In this document: piece after piece, positions 35,858 through 45,130 of the stretch
Numbering within the stretch: position 1 is the stretch's first letter
How the letters are laid out: every line of letters starts with the position of its first letter
DNA from: Alphaproteobacteria bacterium
GTDB taxonomy: Bacteria > Pseudomonadota > Alphaproteobacteria > Reyranellales > Reyranellaceae
Assembly: GCA_016870115.1 (NCBI GenBank)
Contig: VGCH01000004.1
Location: 62,001 to 126,000 of the forward strand
DNA: 64,000 bases
Reading direction: 5' to 3'
The notes under the pieces: model-generated
What the model was told of the DNA's origin: nothing
The model's database searches: none
The model's input: only the letters and a program-made list of their open reading frames with translations
Made by a program: the position numbers and the translations under genes

Positions 35858-36772
35858 ATGTCCACCGCCCGCAACTCCGCCCCTCCCGCCGCCGGTGCGC
35901 CGCTCGAAGCCTGGTTCCGCCACGCCGAGCGACGCTTCCGCGCCGGGCGACTCGCCTACGGCCACGGCACGTCCAATGCGACCGACGAGGCGGCGTTCCT
36001 CGTCCTGGAGGCGCTTGGCCTGCCGATCCAGCGGCTCGATCCGTGGCTCGCGCTAAGGCCCAGCGCTCCGGAGCGGCGCAAGCTTGCCCGGCTGATCGAG
36101 GCGCGGGTCACCACGCGCCAGCCGCTGCCGTATCTGTTGGGGACGGCGTACCTGCACGGGATCCGCTTCCGGAGCGACCCGCGCGCCCTGGTGCCGCGCT
36201 CCTACCTTGCCGATCTTCTGGTCTCCGACGCGTTGCCCTTCGCGGACGGCGCAAAGGTGCGGCGCGTGCTCGATCTCTGCACCGGATCGGGCTGCCTCGC
36301 CGTGCTGGCGGCGCTGATCTTTCCGCGCGCCAAGATCGATGCGGTCGATCTCTCGGCCGACGCGCTGTCTCTCGCCCGCGAGAACGTAGCGCTGCATCGG
36401 CTGGGCGAGCGCATCGCGCTTCATCGCGGCGATCTCTTCGAACCGGTCGCGACGCGGCGCTACGATCTCATCCTGTGCAATCCGCCCTACGTCGATGCCG
36501 CCGGCATGGCGCGACTGCCGCCGGAGTACCGGCACGAACCGTTGCTGGGTCTCGCCTCCGGCGCCGACGGGCTCGACTTCACGCGGCGATTGCTCGCCGA
36601 GGCGCGCAATCGGCTGATGCCGGGCGGCGCCCTTCTCTGCGAGGTCGGCCGCGCCGGCACCACGCTGCAGACGGTGTTTCCGACCCTGCCCTTCCTGTGG
36701 CTCGACACGGCCAACAGTGAAGGCGAGGTCTTCTGGCTGCAGCGCGAGCAGATCGTGGCCGGGAACGCCTGA
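35858..36772 (+). CDS. prmB: PrmB-type N5-glutamine methyltransferase (ribosomal protein L3)
   Basis: The 304-residue SAM-dependent enzyme has motif I VLDLCTGSGCLAVLAA (residues ~126-141) and the catalytic NPPYVDAAGMA loop near 208. The N-terminal helical domain of the PrmB/PrmC family is present (AYGHGTSNATDEAAFLVLEA). The EYRHEPLLGLASGADGLDF segment after NPPY favours PrmB (L3) over PrmC (release factors). It methylates a glutamine on L3 during ribosome assembly. Confidence 0.9.
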   Translation: MSTARNSAPPAAGAPLEAWFRHAERRFRAGRLAYGHGTSNATDEAAFLVLEALGLPIQRLDPWLALRPSAPERRKLARLIEARVTTRQPLPYLLGTAYLHGIRFRSDPRALVPRSYLADLLVSDALPFADGAKVRRVLDLCTGSGCLAVLAALIFPRAKIDAVDLSADALSLARENVALHRLGERIALHRGDLFEPVATRRYDLILCNPPYVDAAGMARLPPEYRHEPLLGLASGADGLDFTRRLLAEARNRLMPGGALLCEVGRAGTTLQTVFPTLPFLWLDTANSEGEVFWLQREQIVAGNA

Positions 36773-36778
36773 GGCGCC

Positions 36779-37846
36779 TCACACGTCGCCGAGACAGATC
36801 CCGAGCCCGCGGGCCGTGTGGACCAGCGTGCCCAACGGGTCGACCGCCCGCGAGCGGCCGACGATCTTGTCGAGCGGCACATCGATCACCTGGCGGTTCC
36901 ACCACGCCACCATGCGGTCGTGCCGGCCCTCGGCCAGCAGATCGACCGCGCGTGTGCCGAGCGCGGCAGCCAGCAGGCGATCCTCGGCGGTCGGCGCCGC
37001 CCCGCGCTGCACATGCCCCAGCACGGTGGCCCGGACCTCAAAGCCGGTCGTCTTCGCGATGAGCGACGCGAGCCACTCGCCCACCCCGCGCGGTGGCGCG
37101 TCGCCGGTCGCGCCGGGCGCGTCGCTCTGGCCCGCGGCCTCGGCCACGACCACCAGCGCCGTCGTCCGACCCGCCGCACGGCCGCGCGCGATGTGGGCGG
37201 CAACCCGGTCGAGTCGCCACGGCACTTCCGGGATCAGCACGACATCGGCGCCGCCCGCGATGCCCGCGGCGATGGCGATATGGCCGGCGTCGCGGCCCAT
37301 CACCTCAAGCACCATGACGCGTTCGTGGCTGAGGCCCGTGGGGTGCAGCCGATCCAACGCCTCGGTCGCGATCGCCACCGCGGTGCCGTAGCCCAGCGCG
37401 CGTTCGGTGCGCGCGACGTCGTTGTCGATGGTCTTGGGGATGCCAACGAACGCAATGCCCGCCGGCACGAACAGCCGCCGCAGGATCGCGAGGCTGCCGT
37501 CGCCGCCGACGCCCACCAGCCCGTCGAGGTCGAGCGAACGCGCGCCGTCCACGATCTCCGCCGAGCGGTCGCGCGTGCTGCCGTCGGGCATGGGAAAGGC
37601 GAAGGGATTGCCGCGATTGGTGCTGCCGAGGAACGTGCCCCCCGCCCGCGCGAGCGCCGCGTCCAGCCGCGCCGGATCGAGCGTGCGCGCGCGCACCGGT
37701 CGATCGAGAAGACCAAGCGTGCCGCGCTCAATCCCGACCGTCGTCCAGCCATGGCCGTGATGCGCGCGCAGAGCGACAGCGCGGATCACCGCGTTGAGGC
37801 CGGCGCAATCGCCGCCACTGGTGAGGATCCCGATCCGCTTGGTCAT
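36779..37846 (-). CDS. pfkA: 6-phosphofructokinase (PfkA family, ATP-type)
   Basis: The 355-residue protein has GILTSGGDCAGLNAVIR at the N-terminus, the phosphate-donor motif GGDGS (114-118), the catalytic PKTIDND (137-143) and the fructose 6-phosphate site VMGRDAGHIA. Gly in GGDGS rather than Asp points to ATP, not pyrophosphate, as donor. It commits fructose 6-phosphate to glycolysis. It converges on prmB with only 6 bases between stops, and diverges from a GNAT gene. Confidence 0.93.
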   Translation of the reverse strand: MTKRIGILTSGGDCAGLNAVIRAVALRAHHGHGWTTVGIERGTLGLLDRPVRARTLDPARLDAALARAGGTFLGSTNRGNPFAFPMPDGSTRDRSAEIVDGARSLDLDGLVGVGGDGSLAILRRLFVPAGIAFVGIPKTIDNDVARTERALGYGTAVAIATEALDRLHPTGLSHERVMVLEVMGRDAGHIAIAAGIAGGADVVLIPEVPWRLDRVAAHIARGRAAGRTTALVVVAEAAGQSDAPGATGDAPPRGVGEWLASLIAKTTGFEVRATVLGHVQRGAAPTAEDRLLAAALGTRAVDLLAEGRHDRMVAWWNRQVIDVPLDKIVGRSRAVDPLGTLVHTARGLGICLGDV

Positions 37847-37873
37847 GGCCCGCCTCCCGCTCTACAGTATCGG

Positions 37874-38428
37874 ATGTCCCGAAATCCGAAGCGACAGCCG
37901 ACTTTCACCACCGAGCGTCTCAAGGTGCGGCCCTTTCGGACGAGCGACGTGGGTGTCATGCATGCGCTCTATGGCGATGCCCACAATGTGCGCTTCAGGA
38001 GCATTGCGCCAACGCGCACCCGCGAGGAGTCCCGCCGCCAGTTGCGCGAGCACCTGGGGTATCGTCCCAATCGCTTCGCCGTCTGGGCGATCGAACGGCG
38101 CGACCAGCGCGGCGTGGTTGGCATGATCAACTATCATCGGCGGGAGCTGCGCCAGAAGCGCGTCGACGTCGGCTGGCTCGCCCTGCCGACGGCCCAGGGC
38201 CAGGGCTACATGACCGAGGCCATGCGCGCGCTGTTGCGCCACGTGATTGACGATCTCGGAGTCCACAAGGTCGAAGCCCAGATCATGAAGGCCAACAAGC
38301 CATCGGTGGCGCTCGCCCGGCGCCTGGGATTTCGCCTGGAGGGCGGACCGATCCGCGATCGCTGGCTGATCGACGGCGAATGGCGCAGTACGATGCTCTA
38401 CGGCTTGATCGCCGGAGAGGAGCGCTGA
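37874..38428 (+). CDS. GNAT-family acetyltransferase (RimJ-like)
   Basis: The 184-residue protein begins FTTERLKVRPFRTSDV, typical of RimJ/RimL-type N-acetyltransferases. It carries the acetyl-CoA loop LPTAQGQGYMTEAMRALL near residue 97 and ends with the KPSVALARRLGFRLEG motif. The acceptor may be a protein N-terminus or a small molecule. Its stop and the start of the amidohydrolase gene overlap (TGATG), so the two are cotranslated. Confidence 0.9.
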   Translation: MSRNPKRQPTFTTERLKVRPFRTSDVGVMHALYGDAHNVRFRSIAPTRTREESRRQLREHLGYRPNRFAVWAIERRDQRGVVGMINYHRRELRQKRVDVGWLALPTAQGQGYMTEAMRALLRHVIDDLGVHKVEAQIMKANKPSVALARRLGFRLEGGPIRDRWLIDGEWRSTMLYGLIAGEER

Positions 38429-39600
38429 TGCGTCCGGTCTTCGATCCCTCGAACGTCCATCGCCTGAAGTTCACGGGCGCCGTCGATGCCGACGGGCATC
38501 TTCTGGAAGATGCCGGTCTTTGGGAGCGCTACATCGAGGCGAAGTATCGCGACCGCGCCATGCGGCTCGCGCGCGACGCGGAGGGGCTGGAGTATCTCGA
38601 GATCGACGGCAAGCCGAGCAAGCGCACCCGCAAGGGCTATCCCGCGACGCTGGGCCGGATGGGTCAGACCGAGCTTGAAGCGTTCGTGCCGCATCCCGAC
38701 AAGACCTATGCAGCCAACATGCCCTATGGCGCGTGCGATCCCGACGAACGGCTGAAGCTCCTCGACGCCGAAGGGCTCGACGCGGCCGTGCTCTATCCAA
38801 CGCTCGGCATCCTGTGGGAGAGCGAGCTGGAGGATGTCGAGCTGAGCCAGGCCTATTGCCGCGCCTATAACCGCTGGATCGCGGAGTTCTGCCGCGGCTC
38901 GCGCGGGCGGCTGGTGCCCATCGCTCATTTGTCCCTCGGCGACCCCGAGGCCGCGGCGGCGGAGCTGGCGCGCGCGGTTCGCGATGGCTGCCGCGGCGCC
39001 TTCGTCGTGCCCTTCGTGTGGAACGGCCGCGCGCATGGCGATCCGGCGCACGACGCGGTGTTCCGCCAGGCCGTCGAACTCGACGTGCCGCTGGCGATCC
39101 ATCCGGCGTTCGAACCGTTCAAGCTGCGCTCGGCCCGCTTCACCGATGGCCATCGCCTGCCGCTGCTCGCCTCGGTGACGGCCGCGGACGGGGTGCGCCA
39201 CGCTTTCACGACCTTCTTCGACCACGGCACGTTCGATCGCTTCCCGACGCTGAAGCTCGTGCTACTGGAGTCCGGCGCGGGCTGGATCGGCTACTGGCTG
39301 GACCGACTGGATGGTGTCGCCGAGGCGACCTATATCGGCGCCAAGGCGGGCCTGCGGTCGCGACCCAGCGACACGTTCCGCCGGCAGGTCTATATCTCCG
39401 GCGATCCGGATGAGCGCACGCTGCCCGCGCTGATGAAGCTCTATGGCGCCGATCGCTTCTTCTGGGCCTCGGACTACCCGCATCCCGACCATACCGGCGA
39501 CTATCTGCAGGCGCTGGAAGCCATGGTCGACGGTGTCGCGGCGCCCGATCGCCCCGGACTGCTGGGCGGCAACGTGCGCCGCGCCTTCGGATTGAGCTAG
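38428..39600 (+). CDS. Amidohydrolase family 2 (ACMSD-like TIM-barrel metal enzyme)
   Basis: The 390-residue protein is an amidohydrolase_2 enzyme: DADGHLLED near residue 14 in place of the usual D-x-D/H-x-H entry, AIHPAFEPF near 228 (metal His), FPTLKLVLLESGAGWIGYWL near 270 and FWASDYPHPDH with the catalytic Asp near 345. Relatives decarboxylate or hydrolyse aromatic or cyclic acids with a divalent metal. It overlaps the GNAT gene and is followed 38 bases later by an HpcH aldolase gene, suggesting a small catabolic unit. Confidence 0.9.
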   Translation: MRPVFDPSNVHRLKFTGAVDADGHLLEDAGLWERYIEAKYRDRAMRLARDAEGLEYLEIDGKPSKRTRKGYPATLGRMGQTELEAFVPHPDKTYAANMPYGACDPDERLKLLDAEGLDAAVLYPTLGILWESELEDVELSQAYCRAYNRWIAEFCRGSRGRLVPIAHLSLGDPEAAAAELARAVRDGCRGAFVVPFVWNGRAHGDPAHDAVFRQAVELDVPLAIHPAFEPFKLRSARFTDGHRLPLLASVTAADGVRHAFTTFFDHGTFDRFPTLKLVLLESGAGWIGYWLDRLDGVAEATYIGAKAGLRSRPSDTFRRQVYISGDPDERTLPALMKLYGADRFFWASDYPHPDHTGDYLQALEAMVDGVAAPDRPGLLGGNVRRAFGLS

Positions 39601-39638
39601 AACAGGACTTCAACGACAACGAAGAGGATGGGACGTCC

Positions 39639-40406
39639 ATGCGAGCGAACAAGATCAAGCAGATGTGGCGCGACAAGAAGTGCGTCACGCTGGGCTGGCT
39701 CTCGGTGGCCAACAGCTTCACCGCCGAGGTGATGGCGCGGCAGGGCTTCGACGCGCTCTGCGTCGATCTCCAGCACGGGCTCACCGAGATGAACGACGTG
39801 GCGCCGATGCTGCAGGCGATCTCGCAGACCGACACGGTGCCGGTCGTGCGCGTGGCCTGGAACGACCCGCCGGCGATCATGAAGGCGCTCGATCTCGGCG
39901 CCTACGGCGTGATCGTGCCGCTGGTGAACAATGCCCAGGAGGCCGCCAAGGCCGTCGCCGCCTGCCGCTATCCGCCGGTCGGCATGCGCTCCAACGGTCC
40001 GATCCGCGCCGCGCACTATGGCGGTTCCGACTATGTCGCCAAGGCCAACGACGAGATCGTGGTGATGGCGATGATCGAGACCAAGGAAGGCCTCGCCAAC
40101 CTCGACGCGATCTGCGCGACGCCGGGGCTCGACGCCGTCTATATCGGGCCGGCCGATCTCTCCTTCGCGCTCGGCCTGCCGCCGCGCGCCGACAATCCCG
40201 ATCCGCTGCACATGGCGACCTGCGACAAGATCAAGGCGGCGGCCCACAAGGCCGGCATCAAGTGCGTGATGCACTGCGCCTCGGCCGCGTTCGCCGCCGG
40301 CGCGGTCAAGCGCGGCTTCGACATGGTGATGCTGACAGCCGACCTCTCCTGCATGATCGCGGGCGCCAAGGCGCAGCTCGAGGAGCTGAAGGCGAAGTCG
40401 GCCTGA
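39639..40406 (+). CDS. HpcH/HpaI family aldolase (class II), copy 2
   Basis: The 255-residue TIM-barrel protein has VTLGWLSVANSFTAEVMARQ at the N-terminus, FDALCVDLQHGLTEM near residue 37 with catalytic His, VVMAMIETKEGLANLD (metal-binding Glu) near 141 and VYIGPADLSFALGL near 167. It cleaves 2-keto-hydroxy acids to pyruvate plus an aldehyde. It differs clearly in sequence from the copy at 10906-11679. It is the last gene before a strong terminator. Confidence 0.92.
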   Translation: MRANKIKQMWRDKKCVTLGWLSVANSFTAEVMARQGFDALCVDLQHGLTEMNDVAPMLQAISQTDTVPVVRVAWNDPPAIMKALDLGAYGVIVPLVNNAQEAAKAVAACRYPPVGMRSNGPIRAAHYGGSDYVAKANDEIVVMAMIETKEGLANLDAICATPGLDAVYIGPADLSFALGLPPRADNPDPLHMATCDKIKAAAHKAGIKCVMHCASAAFAAGAVKRGFDMVMLTADLSCMIAGAKAQLEELKAKSA

Positions 40407-40427
40407 GGCGCCCCGTCCCCGACAAAC

Positions 40428-40456
40428 GAAAGGCCCCGCGTTGCGGGGCCTTTTTC
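40428..40456 (+). terminator. Rho-independent terminator after the HpcH aldolase gene
   Basis: AGGCCCCGC-GTT-GCGGGGCCT followed by TTTTT, 25 bases after the stop. A closely similar terminator precedes the tRNA-Lys 3' end at 41905. Confidence 0.92.
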
Positions 40457-40467
40457 GCGTCTCGCGG

Positions 40468-40482
40468 GATGGTGGGCGCACC
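40468..40482 (-). repeat. Duplicated 3' end of tRNA-Lys
   Basis: GATGGTGGGCGCACC is identical to 41944-41958, which spans the CCA end and acceptor strand of the tRNA-Lys gene. In both places the block lies 36-37 bases after the start of a GGCCCCGC terminator stem. The rest of the tRNA is absent here. No gene is seen between 40457 and 40611. Confidence 0.65.
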
Positions 40483-40611
40483 TGGCCTTGATGAGCGCGG
40501 AGCCACACCGCTTGCGTCGGCCCAACCTCGCGGCCGAGCAGACCGACACGGGCTTCGTCTCTTGCCTGACGCTCATCTCAAACGCTACGCTGGACGCCCT
40601 AAGCACGACAT

Positions 40612-41022
40612 ATGCCTCTGCAGATTCTCCTGCCAATGTTCGCGCACGTGTTGCTCACGGCGCTGCTGTACGTGTTCTTGACCGTCGCGCGAGCGCCATC
40701 GATTTGGGGGGTCGGCCGCCGCCCGGACGGTTCCAATCCCTTCGCCAAGATCGAGCCGCGCATCAGCGCGAACCTGTCCAACCAGTTCGAGTGGCCACTC
40801 CTGTTCTACGCTGGCTGCATTCTTCTCCACCTCGGGGGCACTATTGGTCCGCTCGCCATCGGCCTGGCGTGGCTGTTCGTTCTCGGTCGCCTGGCACACT
40901 CCGTCGTTCAGATCTGCACCACTAATGTCCGACTCCGCGGCGCGGTGTTCACCGTCAACTTCTTGGCGGTTCTCGGCCTCTGGGGGATCGTTCTCCACCA
41001 AGCCATCGTGCGACTTGGCTAG
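40612..41022 (+). CDS. MAPEG family membrane protein
   Basis: The 136-residue protein has four hydrophobic segments and the MAPEG pattern: ARISANLSNQFE-like sequence (EPRISANLSNQFEWPLLFY, residues 48-66) and LAWLFVLGRLAHSVVQ near 84. MAPEG proteins are small four-helix membrane proteins, some with glutathione-dependent activity. It lies in the segment bounded by the two terminator/tRNA-end copies and is followed 6 bases later by a small coupled gene. Confidence 0.88.
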   Translation: MPLQILLPMFAHVLLTALLYVFLTVARAPSIWGVGRRPDGSNPFAKIEPRISANLSNQFEWPLLFYAGCILLHLGGTIGPLAIGLAWLFVLGRLAHSVVQICTTNVRLRGAVFTVNFLAVLGLWGIVLHQAIVRLG

Positions 41023-41028
41023 TCACTC

Positions 41029-41283
41029 ATGCTGCCCCTCAGCGACCGCATGGCCGACGAGCGCGCGAAGCGCATGGCGCCGAGGGGGACGGCCTCCCCT
41101 CTCCCCGATCTACCGCCACCACTGGCGGCCCCAAGCAGTCTCCGAGCCGTGTTGACGACCGCCACGAGAGTGGTCCGCGAAGAGGTGTGGCGCGAAGCCA
41201 TCCAGCGGTTGGCGTCCGGGCACCCGTTCGCCGCGCCGATCGGCAATGGCGTCGCGGTTTTCCGCTCTAGGTCGCCGGCATGA
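41029..41283 (+). CDS. Small hypothetical protein coupled to a methyltransferase gene
   Basis: An 84-codon frame starting MLPLSDRMADERAKRMAPRG and ending GNGVAVFRSRSPA. I recognise no family. Its stop overlaps the start of the methyltransferase gene (ATGA) and its start is 6 bases after the MAPEG stop, an arrangement that favours a real, translationally coupled gene. A long antisense frame across it is a coding shadow. Composition is similar to its neighbours. Confidence 0.45.
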   Translation: MLPLSDRMADERAKRMAPRGTASPLPDLPPPLAAPSSLRAVLTTATRVVREEVWREAIQRLASGHPFAAPIGNGVAVFRSRSPA

Positions 41284-41900
41284 CGATCCGGGTGAGCGGC
41301 ACCGAGGGCTATGGCGAGACCGCCGACGAGCGAGTCGAGCAGTATGAGAGCCTGGCCTTTGCCGACGTCCATCGCGACATGCTGCATCTCTTCCCGACGC
41401 AACCGAGCCGCGTCATCGACATCGGCGCAGGCACCGGCCGCGATGCGGCGGGCTTCGCCGAATTCGGCCACAGGGTGACGGCGGTCGAACCGACACCGGA
41501 GTTGCTGGCCCACGCCCGCCGGCTGCATCGCGAGCCATCCATCACCTGGATCGAGGACTCGTTGCCGGAGCTCGACCGCGTCCACGCGTTGGGCGAGCGC
41601 TATGACGTCGTCATGCTGACCGCGGTCTGGATGCATCTCGACCGCGCGCAGCGCGAGCGCGCCATGGCGCGCGTTGCCCCTTTGCTGCGCTCGAGCGGCC
41701 TGATGGCGCTATCGCTGCGCCACGGGCCGGTGCCGCGCGGCCGTCGCATGTTCGAGGTGACGTCCACCGAGACCCGCGCGCTCGCTGAGCGACACGGGCT
41801 CGTGACGATCCACGACACAGAGCGGCCCGCGCTCTTGGGTGGTCCCTCTGTCTGGTGGAGCCGGCTCGCCTTTCGGGCGCCCGACGGCATCAGGTCCTGA
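41280..41900 (+). CDS. SAM-dependent class I methyltransferase
   Basis: The 206-residue protein has motif I VIDIGAGTGRDAAGFAEFGH (residues 45-64), motif II VTAVEPTPELLAHA and the post-I region YDVVMLTAVWMHLD near 104. It lacks a recognisable substrate domain. It is the last gene of the MAPEG-small protein-methyltransferase group and is followed by a terminator. Other small methyltransferases of this kind act on diverse acceptors. Confidence 0.9.
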   Translation: MTIRVSGTEGYGETADERVEQYESLAFADVHRDMLHLFPTQPSRVIDIGAGTGRDAAGFAEFGHRVTAVEPTPELLAHARRLHREPSITWIEDSLPELDRVHALGERYDVVMLTAVWMHLDRAQRERAMARVAPLLRSSGLMALSLRHGPVPRGRRMFEVTSTETRALAERHGLVTIHDTERPALLGGPSVWWSRLAFRAPDGIRS

Positions 41901-41904
41901 CGAC

Positions 41905-41934
41905 AAAAGGCCCCGCAAATGCGGGGCCTCTTTG
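41905..41934. terminator. Bidirectional terminator between methyltransferase gene and tRNA-Lys
   Basis: AAAGGCCCCGC-AAAT-GCGGGGCCTCTTT has T-rich flanks on both strands, so it can end the plus-strand methyltransferase transcript and the minus-strand tRNA transcript. Confidence 0.85.
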
Positions 41935-41945
41935 CTCTCCGACGA

Positions 41946-42021
<76 letters not shown>

Positions 42022-42095
42022 ATCGTCGGGAGGCGCGGGGTGTAGCAAGGCGGGATGGGCTTGTCGATTCGGATTTCGGGGGTATCTCGGGCCCG

Positions 42096-43232
42096 CTATC
42101 CGGCCCTTGGCAGAGCGGCGTCGCGGTAGACATTGACCCCGATCAGAAGCCCGCAGGCGAACATCACCGACAGCATGGCGGTGCCGCCATTGCTGACCAG
42201 CGGCAGCGGCACCCCGACCACGGGGAGCAGCCCCATCACCATCGCCACGTTGATGAAGACGTAGAGGAACAGCATCGCCGTCACGCCCATCGCGACCAGT
42301 CGGCCGAAATGGTGGCGGCTGCGCAGCGCCACCGAATGGCCGATCAGGATCGCCGCGCCGAACAGCGCCAGCACCACGGCGGCACCGGCGAGACCCCACT
42401 CCTCGACGAAACTCGTGAAGATGAAATCGGTCTGCTTCTCGGGCAGGAAGTTCAGCGAGCTCTGGGTGCCGTGAAGGAAGCCTTTGCCGAACAGACCGCC
42501 CGAGCCGATCGCTATCTTGGACTGGGTGATGTGATAGCCCGCGCCCAGCGGGTCGCGCTCCGGATCGAGGAACGTGAGCACACGCCTGCGCTGGTACTCG
42601 TGCATCAGCGTCCAGGCGACCGGCATCGAGGCGACCGCGGCGAGGCCGGCGGCAGCGAAGGCCCAAAGCCGCGTGCCGGCCACGAACATCACGCAGCCGC
42701 CGCCCATCAGCACCATCAGTGCTGTGCCGAGGTCGGGCTGGACCATCACCAGCGCCACCGGCGCGAGGATGAGCGCGGCGGCCGGCACGGTGTGCAGGAG
42801 CTTGCCCGACTGCTCGGGCTTCAGCCCGTGATAGTAGCGCGCGAGAACGAGGATCACCGCGACCTTGGCGATTTCCGACGGCTGGATCTGCACCGGACCC
42901 AGCACCAGCCAGCGTTGGGCGCCCATGCCGATCTTGCCGACGAGATCGACCGCCACCAGCAGCGCCAGCGACACGAGATAGATCGGCCAGGCCAGCGACA
43001 GCCAAACCTTGGGATGAACGAGCGCGACACCCAGCATCAGCGTCAGCGCGCCGGCATAGCGCAGCGCATGCTTGGCGGCCCACGGCTCGGGCCGGCCGCC
43101 GGCCGCCGAGTAGAGCGCCAGGAAACCCACCGCGGCGATGGCGGTAAGGATGAGCACAAGCGCCCAATTGATGCGCCAGATGCGCTCGGCGAAGGAGATC
43201 TGCGGAGCCTCGCCCGCGGCAAGCATGCTCAT
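42096..43232 (-). CDS. rodA: Rod shape-determining protein RodA (SEDS glycosyltransferase)
   Basis: The 378-residue membrane protein has about ten hydrophobic segments and SEDS landmarks: GAQRWLVLGPVQIQPSEIAK near residue 104, VQPDLGTALM near 166 and FIFTSFVEEWGLAGA near 270. RodA polymerises lipid II into glycan strands, working with PBP2. The ATG at 43232 overlaps the mrdA stop by 4 bases. It is the last gene of mreB-mreC-mreD-mrdA-rodA. Confidence 0.97.
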   Translation of the reverse strand: MSMLAAGEAPQISFAERIWRINWALVLILTAIAAVGFLALYSAAGGRPEPWAAKHALRYAGALTLMLGVALVHPKVWLSLAWPIYLVSLALLVAVDLVGKIGMGAQRWLVLGPVQIQPSEIAKVAVILVLARYYHGLKPEQSGKLLHTVPAAALILAPVALVMVQPDLGTALMVLMGGGCVMFVAGTRLWAFAAAGLAAVASMPVAWTLMHEYQRRRVLTFLDPERDPLGAGYHITQSKIAIGSGGLFGKGFLHGTQSSLNFLPEKQTDFIFTSFVEEWGLAGAAVVLALFGAAILIGHSVALRSRHHFGRLVAMGVTAMLFLYVFINVAMVMGLLPVVGVPLPLVSNGGTAMLSVMFACGLLIGVNVYRDAALPRAG

Positions 43233-45130
43233 CGCTGGGCCATCTTGCGGAACCGGTCGGTGCGGCGCGAGGGATCGCGCTTCATCGTCTCGACCAGGAT
43301 GTCGCGGCCGATCGGTGCGGCGGTCGCGCTGCCGCCCATGCCGTGTTCGACGATCACGCTCACGGCATAGCGCGGATTGTCGACCGGGCCATAACAGACG
43401 AACAACGCGTGGTGGCGCAGATGCCACGGCAATTGCTGCTGGGTGATACCGAGATCGCGCTCGCGCTCGGTGATGCGCTTCACCTGCGCGGTGCCCGTCT
43501 TGCCCGCGAACGCCAGCGCCGGATCGCGCTGGCGCAATTGGTTGGCGGTGCCATGGCCAGAGTTCACCACCTGGTTCATGCCCTCGCGGATCAGCGCCAG
43601 ATGCTGTGGGTTGAGCCGCATCGAGGGCGCCGTCGGCTTGTCACGCACCGTCGTGGGTGGCGCCAGTTCCTCGCGCGGCGTCGCCCGGGCGAGCAGCAGG
43701 TTCGGCTGCACCTCGTAGCCGCCATTGGCCAGCCGCGCCGTCATGATGGCGAGCTGCAGCGGCGTGGAGGTCATGTATCCTTGGCCGATGCCCAGGTTGA
43801 AGGTGTCGCCGTGCTGCCAGGGCTTGCCGTGCTTTTCCTGCTTCCACGCGCGGCTCGGCTGGTTGCCCGCGACCTCGCCGGGCATGCCGAGCTCGGAGAG
43901 CTTGCCGAAGCCCAGCCGCGAGGCCATCTCGCCGATGCGATCGACGCCAGTGCGGCGGGCCGCCTCGTAGAAGAAGCAGTCGCAGGACGCCGCCAGTGCC
44001 TCGACGACGTTGAGGCCGCCGTGCCCGCCCTTCAGCCAGCAATGGAACTTGAGCCCGCCCAGCTCGAGGAAGCCGAGGCACGGCAGTCGGGTCCAGGCGT
44101 CGATCGCGCGGCTCTCCAGTGCCGCCAGCGCCGTCACCATCTTGTAGGTGGAGCCCGGCGGATAGGCGCCCGCGATCGCCTTGTTGTGCAGGGGCCGCTC
44201 GACGCTGTCGAGCAGCTCCTTCCATTCGCTCTGCGTGATCCCGCGGGCGAAGACGTTGGGGTCGAACCCCGGCACCGACACCAGCGCGAGCAGATCGCCG
44301 GTGATCACGTCCATCACCACCGCGGACCCGCTCTGGTGCGCCTTCATTTTCTCGGTCGCGAAGCGCTGGAGATCGAGATCGATGGTCAGCAGCGCATTCG
44401 AGCCCGGCTGGCCTTCGGTGCGGTCGAGCTCCCGCACGACGCGGCCGACGGCATTGACCTCGACCTGCACCGCGCCCGCCCGACCGCGCAGATCCTCCTC
44501 AAGCTGGCGCTCCATGCCCTTGCGACCGACCCGCATCAGGTCGAGCCGCAGCAGCGCGTCGTCGGCGCCACCCAGGTCTTCCTTGTCGACCCGGCTGGTG
44601 TAGCCGAGGATGTGGCTCATCAAGTCGCCCTCTGGATAGTCACGCGACTGGCCCAAGTCGATGAAGACGCCGGGGAGGTCCGGCGCGTTGAACTCCAGCC
44701 GCGCCACTTCCTCCCAGCCGAGATTCTCGCGCACCACGACGGGCTGGGCGTTGCGCGCCCGGCGCAGTTCGCGCAACAGCCGCGCGCGATCCTGCTCACC
44801 CAGCGAAAGGATCTGGTCCAGTCGGTCGACCACGAGATCGGCGCCCCGCCCGCGGTCCGACGTCGCCATCACCCGGAAATTGTTGCGGTTGATCGCGAGC
44901 GGCTCGCCGTTGCGGTCGAAGATCAGACCGCGCGAGGGCGCCAGCAGCCGGAGATTGATCCGGTTCTCTTCGGCAAGCGTGGTGAAGCGTTGCGACTCCA
45001 GCACCTGTAGCTGATAGAGCCGGGCACCGAGTGCGCCGAACAGGCCGAGCTGCAGACCGCCCAGCAACAGGGCGCGCCGCGTGAATAGCGCGCTGCGCTC
45101 AGAGTCGCCTCGGCGCAACCTCTGGCTCAC
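43229..45130 (-). CDS. mrdA: Penicillin-binding protein 2 (MrdA)
   Basis: The 633-residue transpeptidase has an N-terminal membrane helix (ALLLGGLQLGLFGALGARLY) and a dimerisation/pedestal domain. The catalytic domain has SxxK as PPGSTYKM, the SxN-equivalent SCD in AASCDCFFYEA, and KTG in FAGKTGTAQV. It cross-links peptidoglycan during elongation with RodA. The start is a GTG at 45130 that overlaps the mreD stop (GTGA); the open frame further upstream lies within mreD and is a shadow. Confidence 0.96.
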   Translation of the reverse strand: MSQRLRRGDSERSALFTRRALLLGGLQLGLFGALGARLYQLQVLESQRFTTLAEENRINLRLLAPSRGLIFDRNGEPLAINRNNFRVMATSDRGRGADLVVDRLDQILSLGEQDRARLLRELRRARNAQPVVVRENLGWEEVARLEFNAPDLPGVFIDLGQSRDYPEGDLMSHILGYTSRVDKEDLGGADDALLRLDLMRVGRKGMERQLEEDLRGRAGAVQVEVNAVGRVVRELDRTEGQPGSNALLTIDLDLQRFATEKMKAHQSGSAVVMDVITGDLLALVSVPGFDPNVFARGITQSEWKELLDSVERPLHNKAIAGAYPPGSTYKMVTALAALESRAIDAWTRLPCLGFLELGGLKFHCWLKGGHGGLNVVEALAASCDCFFYEAARRTGVDRIGEMASRLGFGKLSELGMPGEVAGNQPSRAWKQEKHGKPWQHGDTFNLGIGQGYMTSTPLQLAIMTARLANGGYEVQPNLLLARATPREELAPPTTVRDKPTAPSMRLNPQHLALIREGMNQVVNSGHGTANQLRQRDPALAFAGKTGTAQVKRITERERDLGITQQQLPWHLRHHALFVCYGPVDNPRYAVSVIVEHGMGGSATAAPIGRDILVETMKRDPSRRTDRFRKMAQR

